Shown piece by piece: positions 47,447 to 56,534 of a stretch of 64,000 bases of DNA; within the stretch, counting starts at the first letter, position 1, and the number at the start of each line of letters is the position of its first letter. The notes under the pieces are model-generated. The model was not told the origin of the DNA and searched no databases. It saw only the letters and a list, made by a program, of their open reading frames with translations. Source of the stretch: Micromussa lordhowensis (Eukaryota > Cnidaria > Anthozoa > Scleractinia > Lobophylliidae); assembly GCA_964020085.1 (NCBI GenBank), contig OZ026599.1, positions 30,318,274 through 30,382,273 on the forward strand, in the 5' to 3' direction. The position numbers and the translations under genes are program-made.

Positions 47447-48895
47447 TTGCTGCAAACCGCGCCTCTAAAAGTGCCCGTGGAGTTGAGCTATGTCAAATTT
47501 GCCAAGAGGACCCCCAGCGCGCGTTTTCTAAAATTCTGCAAAGTTGGGAGCAGGTCAAACTCCTGCAAAAAGAAGGCCAGAAAAAACACCCTGGCGCGAA
47601 TGCCATCATGTCTTAACTAGGATTTCCTTAAAGTGCCAACCTAGCACAACATTTTGCTGCAAACCGTGCCCCTAAAAGTGCCCGTGGAGCCGAGCTATGT
47701 CAAATTTGCCAAGGGGACCCCCAGCGCGCGTTTTCTGAAATTCTGCAAAGTTGGGAGCAGGTCAAACTCCTGCAAAAAGAAGGCCAGAAAAAAAACCCCC
47801 GGCGCGAATGCCATCATGTCGTAACCAGGATTTCCTTGAAGTGCCAACCTAGCACAACATTTTGCTGCAAACCGCGCCTCTAAAAGTGCCCGTGGAGCCG
47901 AGCTATGTCAAATTTGCCAAGGGGACCCCCAGCGCGCGTTTTCTGAAATTCTGCAAAGTTGGGAGCAGGTCAAACTCCTGCAAAAAGAAGGCCAGAAAAA
48001 ACACCCTGGCGCGAATGCCATCATGTCCTAAAAAGAATTTCCTTAAAGTGCCAACCTAGCACAACATTTTGCTGCAAACCGCGCCTCTAAAAGTGCCCGT
48101 GGAGTTGAGCTATGTCAAATTTGCCAAGGGGACCCCCAGCGCGCGTTTTCTGAAATTCTGCAAAGTTGGGAGCAGGTCAAACTCCTGCAAAAAGAAGGCC
48201 AAAAAAACACCCTGGCGCGAATGTCATCATGTCTTAACTAGAATTTCCTTAAAGTGCCAACCTAGCACAACATTTTGCTGCAAACCGCGCCCCTAAAAGT
48301 GCCCGTGGAGCCGAGCTATGTCAAATTTGCCAAGGGGACCCCCAGCGCGCGTTTTCTGAAATTCTGCAAAGTTGGGAGCAGGTCAAACTCCTGCAAAAAG
48401 AAGGCCAGAAAAAACACCCTGGCGCGAATGCCATCATGTCCTAACTACAATTTCCTTGAAGTGCCAACCTAGCACAACATTTTGCTGCAAACCGCGCCTC
48501 TAAAAGTGCCCGTGGAGTTGAGCTATGTCAAATTTGCCAATGGGACCCCCAGCGCGCGTTTTCTGAAATTCTGCAAAGTTGGGAGCAGGTCAAACTCCTG
48601 CAAAAAGAAGGCCAGAAAAAACACCCTGGCGCAAACGCCATCATGTCCTAACTAGAATTTCCTTGAAGTGTTAACCTAGCACAACATTTTGCTGCAAACC
48701 GCGCCTCTAAAAGTGCCCGTGGAGCCGAGCTATGTCAAATTTGCCAAGGGGACCCCCAGCGCGCGTTTTCTGAAATTCTGCAAAGTTGGGAGCAGGTCAA
48801 ACTCCTGCAAAAAGAAGGCCAGAAAAAACACCCTGGCGCGAATCCCATCATGTCCTAACTAAAATTACCTTAAAGTGCCAACCTAGCACAACATT
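47447..48895. repeat. 7-monomer higher-order repeat A-G, copy 1 (about 1448 bp)
   Basis: The order is A (GGAGTTGAGC, TTTTCTAAAATT), B (AACCGTGCCCCT), C (TGTCCTAAAAAGAATTT), D (GGAGTTGAGC, shortened A-run), E (AACCGCGCCCCT), F (GGAGTTGAGC, CCAATGGG, GGCGCAAACGCC, GTGTTAACC) and G (near consensus, CTAAAATTACC). The same order follows twice more. The monomers E and B differ from all other zones in their CCCCT variant. Confidence 0.85.
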
Positions 48896-50136
48896 TTGCT
48901 GCAAACCGCGCCTCTAAAAGTGCCCGTGGAGTTGAGCTATGTCAAATTTGCCAAGGGGACCCCCAGCGCGCGTTTTCTAAAATTCTGCAAAGTTGGGAGC
49001 AGGTCAAACTCGTGCAAAAAGAAGGCCAGAAAAAACACCCTGGCGCGAATGCCATCATGTCTTAACTAAAATTTCCTTAAAGTGCCAACCTAGCACAACA
49101 TTTTGCTGCAAACCGTGCCCCTAAAAGTGCCCGTGGAGCCGAGCTATGTCAAATTTGCCAAGGGGACCCCCAGCGCGCGTTTTCTGAAATTCTGCAAAGT
49201 TGGGAGCAGGTCAAACTCCTGCAAAAAGAAGGCCACAAAAAACACCCTGGCGCGAATGCCATCATGGCCTAACCACGATTTCCTTGAAGTGCCAACCTAG
49301 CACAACATTTTGTTGCAAACCGCGCCTCTAAAAGTGCCCGTGGAGCCGAGCTATGTCAAATTTGCCAAGGGGACCCCCAGCGCGCGTTTTCTGAAATTCT
49401 GCAAAGTTGGGAGCAGGTCAAACTCCTGCAAAAAGAAGGCCAGAAAAAACACCCTGGCGCGAATGCCATCATGTCCTAAAAAGAATTTCCTTAAAGTGCC
49501 AACCTAGCACAACATTTTGCTGCAAACCGCGCCTCTAAAAGTGCCCGTGGAGTTAAGCTATGTCAAATTTGCCAAGGGGACCCCCAGCGCGCGTTTTCTG
49601 AAATTCTGCAAAGTTGGGAGCAGGTCAAACTCCTGCAAAAAGAAGGCCAAAAAAGCACCCTGGCGCGAATGCCATCATGTCTTAACTAGAATTTCCTTAA
49701 AGTGCCAACCTAGCACAACATTTTGCTGCAAACCGCGCCCCTAAAAGTGCCCGTGGAGCCGAGCTATGTCAAATTTGCCAAGGGGACCACCAGCGCGCGT
49801 TTTCTGAAATTCTGCAAAGTTGGGAGCAGGTCAAACTCCTGCAAAAAGAAGGCCAGAAAAAACACCCTGGCGCAAACGCCATCATGTCCTAACAAGAATT
49901 TCCTTGAAGTGTTAACCTAGCACAACATTTTGCTGCAAACCGCGCCTCTAAAAGTGCCCGTGGAGCCGAGCTATGTCAAATTTGCCAAGGGGACCCCCAG
50001 CGCGCGTTTTCTGAAATTCTGCAAAGTTGGGAGCAGGTCAAACTCCTGCAAAAAGAAGGCCAGAAAAAACACCCTGGCGCGAATGCCATCATGTCCTAAC
50101 TAAAATTACCTTAAAGTGCCAACCTAGCACAACATT
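48896..50136. repeat. Higher-order repeat copy 2, one monomer short (1241 bp)
   Basis: A, B, C and D recur at +1448. The fifth monomer (49723-49929) is an E/F hybrid, and G follows directly, so the copy is 207 bp shorter than copy 1. A, D and G differ from copy 1 by a few substitutions (for example GGAGTTAAGC in D, near 49550). B carries CATGGCCTAACCACG near 49264. Confidence 0.85.
49723..49929. repeat. Chimeric E/F monomer explaining the missing unit
   Basis: The first half is type E (AACCGCGCCCCT, GGAGCCGAGC, CCAAGGGG). The second half is type F (GGCGCAAACGCC near 49868 and GTGTTAACC near 49911). In copies 1 and 3, E and F are separate adjacent monomers. The switch lies between about 49786 and 49868. 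Loss of exactly one monomer by exchange between misaligned E and F gives this structure. Confidence 0.8.
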
Positions 50137-51584
50137 TTGCTGCAAACCGCGCCTCTAAAAGTGCCCGTGGAGTTGAGCTATGTCAAATTTGCCAAGGGGA
50201 CCCCCAGCGCGCGTTTTCTAAAATTCTGCAAAGTTGGGAGCAGGTCAAACTCCTGCAAAAAGAAGGCCAGAAAAAACACCCTGGCGCGAATGCCATCATG
50301 TCTTAACTAAGATTTCCTTAAAGTGCCAACCTAGCACAACATTTTGCTGCAAACCGTGCCCCTAAAAGTGCCCGTGGAGCCGAGCTATGTCAAATTTGCC
50401 AAGGGGACCCCCAGCGCGCGTTTTCTGAAATTCTGCAAAGTTGGGAGCAGGTCAAACTCCTGCAAAAAGAAGGCCAGAAAAAACACCCTGGCGCGAATAC
50501 CATCATGTCCTAACCAGGATTTCCTTCAAGTGCCAACCTAGCACAACATTTTGCTGGAAACCGCTCCTCTAAAAGTGCCCGTGGAGCCGAGCTATGTCAA
50601 ATTTGCCAAGGGGACCCCCAGCGCGCGTTTTCTGAAATTCTGCAAAGTTGGGAGCAGGTCAAACTCCTGCAAAAAGAAGGCCAGAAAAAACACCCTGGCG
50701 CGAATGCCATCATGTCCTAAAAACAATTTCCTTAAAGTGCCAACCTAGCACAACATTTTGCTGCAAACCGCGCCTCTAAAAGTGCCCGTGGAGTTGAGCT
50801 ATGTCAAATTTGCCAAGGGGACCCCCAGCGCGCGTTTTCTGAAATTCTGCAAAGTTGGGAGCAGGTCAAACTCCTGCAAAAAGAAGGCCAAAAAAACACC
50901 CTGGCGCGAATGCCATCATGTCTTAACTAGAATTTCCTTAAAGTGCCAACCTAGCACAACATTTTGCTGCAAACCGCGCCCCTAAAAGTGCCCGTGGAGC
51001 CGAGCTATGTCAAATTTGCCAAGGGGACCCCCAGCGCGCGTTTTCTGAAATTCTGCAAAGTTGGGAGCAGGTCAAACTCCTGCAAAAAGAAGGCCAGAAA
51101 AAACACCCTGGCGCGAATGCCATCATGTCCTCACTAAAATTTCCTTGAAGTGCCAACCTAGCACAACATTTTGCTGCAAACCGCGCCTCTAAAAGTGCCC
51201 GTGGAGTTGAGCTATGTCAAATTTGCCAATGGGACCCCCAGCGCGCGTTTTCTGAAATTCTGCAAAGTTGGGAGCAGGTCAAACTCCTGCAAAAAGAAGG
51301 CCAGAAAAAACACCCTGGCGCAAACGCCATCATGTCCTAACTAGAATTTCCTTAAAGTGTTAACCTAGCACAACATTTTGCTGCAAACCGCGCCTCTAAA
51401 AGTGCCCGTGGAGCCGAGCTATGTCAAATTTGCCAAGGGGACCCCTAGCGCGCGTTTTCTGAAATTCTGCAAAGTTGGGAGCAGGTCAAACTCCTGCAAA
51501 AAGAAGGCCAGAAAAAACACCCTGGCGCGAATGACATCATGTCCTAACTTAGATTTCCTTAAAGTGCCAACCTAGCACAACATT
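50137..51584. repeat. 7-monomer higher-order repeat, copy 3
   Basis: A to F recur in full order (starts at 50137, 50344, 50551, 50758, 50964 and 51171), including a separate F with CCAATGGG and GGCGCAAACGCC. The last monomer (51378) begins like G but has CCCCTAGCGCG, GAATGACATC and AACTTAGATTT, so it is diverged or belongs to the next block. C has TGTCCTAAAAACAATTT in place of the AAAAAG form. Confidence 0.8.
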
Positions 51585-53654
51585 TTGCTGCAAACCGCGC
51601 CTCTAAAAGTTATCGTGGAGCCGAGCTATGTCAAATTTGCCAAGGGGACCCCCAGCGCGCGTTTTCTGAAATTCTGCAAAGTTGGGAGCAGGTCAAACTC
51701 CTGCAAAAAGAAGGCCAGAAAAAACACCCTGGCGCGAATGCCATCATGCCTTAACTAACATTTCCTTGAAGTGCCAACCTAGCACAACATTTTGCTGCAA
51801 ACCGCGCCTCTAAAAGTGCCCGTGGAGCCGAGCTATGTCAAATTTGCCAAGGGGACCCCCAGCGCGCGTTTTCTGAAATTCTGCAAAGTTGGGAGCAGGT
51901 CAAACTCCTGCAAAAAGAAGGCCAGAAAAAACACCCTGGCGCGAATGCCATCATGTCCTAACTAAAATTTCCTTAAAGTGCCAACCTAGCACAACATTTT
52001 GCTGCAAACCGCGCCTCTAAAAGTGCCCGTGGAGTTAAGCTATGTCAAATTTGCCAATCGGACCCCCAGCGCGCGTTTTCTGAAATTCTGCAAAGTTGGG
52101 AGCAGGTCAAACTTCTGCAAAAAGAAGGCCAGAAAAAACACCCTGGGGCAAATGCCATCATGTGCTAACTAAAATTTCCTTAAAGTGCCAACCTAGCACA
52201 ACATTTTGCTGCAAACCGCGCCTCTAAAAGTGCCCGTGGAGCCGAGCTATGTCAAATTTGCCAAGGGGACCCCCAGCGCGCGTTTTCTGAAATTCTGCAA
52301 AGTTGGGAGCAGGTCAAACTCCTGCAAAAAGAAGGCCAGAAAAAACACCCTGGCGCGAATGCCATCATGTCCTAACTAGGATTTTCTTAAAGTGCCAACC
52401 TAGCACAACATTTTGCTGCAAACCGCGCCTCTAAAAGTGCCCGTGGAGCCGAGCTATGTCAAATTTGCCAAGGGGACCCCCAGCGCGCGTTTTCTGAAAT
52501 TCTGCAAAGTTGGGAGCAGGTCAAACTCCTGCAAAAAGAAGGCCAGAAAAAACACCCTGGCACGAATGCCATCATGTCTTAACGACAATTTCCTTAAAGT
52601 GCCAACCTAGCACAACATTTTGCTGCAAACCGCGCCTCTAAAAGTGCCCGTGGAGCCGAGCTATGTCAAATTTGCCAAGGGGACCCCCAGCGCGCGTTTT
52701 CTGAAATTCTGCAAAGTTGGGAGCAGGTCAAACTCCTGCAAAAAGAAGGCCAGAAAAAACACCCTGGCGCGAATGCCATCATGTCCTAACTAAAATTTCC
52801 TTAAAGTGCCAACCTAGCACAACATTTTGCTGCAAACCGCGCCTCTAAAAGTGCCCGTGGAGTTAAGCTATGTCAAATTTGCCAATCGGACCCCCAGCGC
52901 GCGTTTTCTGAAATTCTGCAAAGTTGGGAGCAGGTCAAACTTCTGCAAAAAGAAGGCCAGAAAAAACACCCTGGTGCAAATGCCATCATGTCCTAACTAA
53001 AATTTCCTTAAAGTGCCAACCTAGCACAACATTTTGCTGCAAACCGCGCCTCTAAAAGTGCCCGTGGAGCCGAGCTATGTCAAATTTGCCAAGGGGACCC
53101 CCAGCGTGCGTTTTCTGAAATTCTGCAAAGTTGGGAGCAGGTCAAACTCGTGCAAAAAGAAGGCCAGAAAAAACACCCTGGCGCGAATGCCATCATGTCC
53201 TAACTAAAATTTCCTTAAAGTGCCAACCTAGCACAACATTTTGCTGCAAACCGCGCCTCTAAAAGTGCCCGTGGAGCCGAGCTATGTCAAATTTGCAAAG
53301 GGGACCCCCAGCGCGCGTTTTCTGAAATTCTGCAAAGTTGGGAGCAGGTCAAACTCCTGCAAAAAGAAGGCCAGAAAAAACACCCTGGCGCGAATGCCAT
53401 CATGCTCTAACTAGAAATTCCTTGAAGTGCCAACCTAGCACAACATTTTGCTGCAAACCGCGCCTCTAAAAGTGCCCGTGGAGCCGAGCTATGTCAAATT
53501 TGCCAAGGGGACCCCCAGCGCGCGTTTTCTGAAATTCTTCAAAGTTGGGAGCAGGTCAAACTCCTGCAAAAAGAAGGCCAGAAAAAACACCCTGGCGCGA
53601 ATGCCATCATGTCCTAAGTAGAATTTCCTTAAAGTACCAACCTAGCACAACATT
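51585..53654. repeat. Partial 4-monomer duplication (828 bp offset)
   Basis: GGAGTTAAGC with GCCAATCGGACC and CAAACTTCTGC occurs near 52031 and 52859, 828 bp apart, together with the preceding near-consensus monomer. The similarity fades in the following monomers, so about two of four units are clearly shared. The monomer near 51585 has a private AAAAGTTATCGTGG. The same type at 46.2-46.7 kb indicates an older relationship. Confidence 0.65.
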
Positions 53655-55285
53655 TTGCTGCAAACCGCGCCTCTAAAAGTGCCCGTGGAGTTGAGCTATG
53701 TCAAATTTGCCAAGGGGACCCCCAGCGCGCGTTTTCTGAAATTCTGCAAAGTTGGGAGCAGGTCAAACTCCTGCAAAAAGAAGGCCAGAAAAAAACACCC
53801 TGGCGCGAATGCCATCATCTCTTAACTAGAATTTCCTTAAAGTGCCAACCTAGCACAACATTTTGCTGCAAACCGCGCCTCTAAAAGTGCCCGTGGAGTT
53901 GAGCTATGTCAAATTTGCCAATGGGACCCCTAGCGCGCGTTTTCTGAAATTCTGCAAAGTTGGGAGCAGGTCAAACTCCTGCAAAAAGAAGGCCAGAAAA
54001 GACACCCTGGCGCGAATGACATCATGTCCTAACTAAAATTTCCTTAAAGTGCCAACCTAGCACAACATTTTGCTGCAAACCGCGCCTCTAAAAGTGCTCG
54101 TGGAGCCGAGCTATGTCAAATTTGCCAAGGGGACCCCCAGCGCGCGTTTTCTGAAATTCTGCAAAGTTGGGAGCAGGTCAAACTCCTGCAAAAAGAAGGC
54201 CAGAAAAAACACCCTGGCGCGAATGCCATCATGTCCTAACTAGGATTTTCTTAAAGTGCCAACCTAGCACAACATTTTGCTGCAAACCGCGCCTCTAAAA
54301 GTGCCCGTGGAGCCGAGCTATGTCAAATTTGCCAAGGGGACCCCCAGCGCGCGTTTTCTGAAATTCTGCAAAGTTGGGAGCAGGTCAAACTCCTGCAAAA
54401 AGAAGGCCAGAAAAAACACCCTGGCGCGAATGCCATCATGTCTTAACTAGGATTTCCTTGAAGTGCCAACCTAGCACAACATTTTGCTGCAAACCGCGCC
54501 TCTAAAAGTGCCCGTGGAGCCGAGCTATGTCAAATTTGCCAAGGGGACCCACAGCGCGCGTTTTCTGAAATTCTGCAAAGTTGGGAGCAGGTCAAACTCG
54601 TGCAAAAAGAAGGCCAGAAAAAACACCCTGGCACGAATGCCATCATATCCTAACTAGAATTTTCTTAAAGTGCCAACCTAGCACAACATTTTGCTGCAAA
54701 CCGCGCCTCTAAAAGTGCCCGTGGAGCCGAGCTATGTCAAATTTGCCAAGGGGACCCCCAGCGCGCGTATTCTGAAATTCTGCAAAGTTGGGAGCAGGTC
54801 AAACTCCTGCAAAAAGAAGGCCAAAAAAAAACACCCTGGCGCGAATGCCATCATGTTCTAACTAGGATTTCCTTGAAGTGCCAACCTAGCACAACATTTT
54901 GCTGCAAACCGCGCCTCTAAAAGTGCCCGTGGAGCCGAGCTATGTCAAATTTGCCAAGGGGACCCCCAGCGCGCGTTTTCTGAAATTCTGCAAAGTTGGG
55001 AGCAGGTCAAACTCCTGCAAAAAGAAGGCCAGAAAAAACACCCTGCCGCGAATGCCATCATGTCCTAACTAAAATTTCCTTGAAGTGCCAACCTAGCACA
55101 ACATTTTGCTGCAAACCGCGCCTCTAAAAGTGCCCGTGGAGCCGAGCTATGTCAAATTTGCCAAGGGGACCCCCAGCGCGCGTTTTCTGAAATTCTGCAA
55201 AGTTGGGAGCAGGTCAAACTCCTGCAAAAAAAAGGCCAGAAAAAACACCCTGGCGCGAATGCCATCATGTTCTAACTAGGATTTC
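53655..55285. repeat. Mixed monomers, last of the GAGTTGAG type
   Basis: GGAGTTGAGC occurs near 53691 and 53894, the second with CCAATGGGACCCCTAGC. After this the type is not seen again. The remaining monomers are near consensus with private changes (GACCCACAGCG near 54546, CGCGTATTCTG near 54765). No gene or foreign sequence was seen. Confidence 0.7.
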
Positions 55286-56141
55286 CTTGAAGTGCCAACC
55301 TAGCACAACATTTTGCTGCAAACCGCGCCTCTAAAAGTGCCCGTGGAGCCGAGCTATGTCAAATTTGCCAAGGGGACCCCCAGCGCGCGTTTTATGAAAT
55401 TCTGCAAAGTTGGGAGCAGGTCAAACTCCTGCAAAAAGAAGGCCAGAAAAAACACCCTGGCGCGAATGCCATCATGTTTTAACCAGGATTTCCTTCAAGT
55501 GCCAACCTAGCACAACATTTTGCTGCAAACCGCGCCTCTAAAAGTGCCCGTGGAGCCGAGCTATGTCAAATTTGCCAAGGGGACCCCCAGCGCGCGTTTT
55601 ATGAAATTCTGCAAAGTTGGGAGCAGGTCAAACTCCTGCAAAAAGAAGGCCAGAAAAAACACCCTGGCGCGAATGCCATCATGTTCTAACTAGCATTTCC
55701 TTGAAGTGCCAACCTAGCACAACATTTTGCTGCAAACCGCGCCTCTAAAAGTGCTCGTGGAAGCGAGCTATGTCAAATTTGCCAAGGGGACCCCCAGCGC
55801 GCGTTTTCTGAAATTCTGCAAAGTTTGGAGCAGGTCAAACTCCTACAAAAAGAAGGCCAGAAAAAACACCCTGGCGCGAATGCCATCATGTCCTAACTAA
55901 CATTTCCTTAAAGTGCCAACCCAGCACAACATTTTGCTGCAAACCGCGCCTCTAAAAGTGCCCGTGGAGCCGAGCTATGTCAAATTTGCCAAGGGGACCC
56001 CCAGCGCGCGTTTTCTGAAATTCTGCAAAGTTGGGAGCAGGTCAAACTCCTGCAAAAAGAAGGCCAGAAAAAACACCCTGGCGCGAATGCCATCATGTCC
56101 TAACTACAATTTCCTTAAAGTGCCAACCTAGCACAACATTT
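55286..56141. repeat. Adjacent monomers sharing TTTTATGAAATT, then mixed copies
   Basis: CGCGTTTTATGAAATTCTGC appears in two neighbouring monomers (near 55388 and 55595), and nowhere else that I noticed, which points to duplication of a single monomer or local conversion. The monomer near 55727 has AGTGCTCGTGGAAGCG and CTCCTACAAAAAG. CCAACCCAGCAC near 55917 matches the type at 7.04 and 8.29 kb. Confidence 0.7.
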
Positions 56142-56451
56142 TGCTTCAAACCGCGCCTCTAAAAGTGCCCGTGGAGCCGAGCTATGTCAAATTTGCCAAG
56201 GGGAGCCCCAGCGCGCGTTTTCTGAAATTCTGCAAAGTTGGGAGCAGGTCAAACTCCTGCAAAAAGAAGGCCAGAAAAAAACACCCTGGCGCGAATCCCA
56301 TCATGTCTTAACTAGGATTTTCTTCAAGTGCCAACCTAGCACAACATTTTGCTGCAAACCGCGCCTCTAAAAGTGCCCGTGGAGCCGAGCTATGTCAAAT
56401 TTGCCAAGGGGACCCCCAGCGCGCGTTTTCTGAAATTCTGCAAAGTTGGGA

Positions 56452-56468
56452 GCAGGTCAAACTCCTGC
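56452..56468 (+). other. Dyad in the reference monomer: 5 bp stem, 7 nt loop
   Basis: Monomer positions 104-120 read GCAGG, then TCAAACT, then CCTGC: a perfect 5 bp inverted repeat around a 7-base loop. It is present in most monomers of the array. The geometry matches the T-arm of a tRNA, and GGTCAAACTCC differs from the Pol III B-box consensus GGTTCRANNCC at two positions. No acceptor stem or full cloverleaf can be built around it, and no T-run terminator follows closely, so this is a structural observation, not a tRNA call. Some monomers break the stem, for example with CTCATGC or CTCGTGC on the 3' arm. Confidence 0.6.
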
Positions 56469-56512
56469 AAAAAGAAGGCCAGAAAAAACACCCTGGCGCG
56501 AATGCCATCATG

Positions 56513-56534
56513 TCCTAACTACGATTTCCTTAAA
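56513..56534 (+). other. Variable window of the monomer (shown in the reference copy)
   Basis: Monomer positions about 165-186 hold most of the copy-to-copy variation. The two bases after ATGT occur as CC, CT, TC, TT, GC or CG. The two bases after AACTA occur as GG, AA, AG, GA, AC, CA, GC, CG and others. The base after TTTCCTT is G, A or C, rarely T. The flanking sequence is nearly constant. These sites are the best tags for tracing individual monomers, and were used to define the higher-order blocks listed here. Confidence 0.8.

Noticed and set aside
56375..56395. CENP-B box (NTTCGNNNNANNCGGGN or its complement) around GCCCGTGGAGCCGAGC
   Set aside because: Only the CCCG part matches. The required CGAA and the internal T are absent in the consensus, so I do not call a CENP-B box.
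56396..56475. A complete tRNA gene or pseudogene in each monomer
   Set aside because: Only the T-arm-like hairpin fits. The bases that would form the acceptor stem (CCAAGGG and AAAAAGA) do not pair, and no anticodon arm can be drawn.
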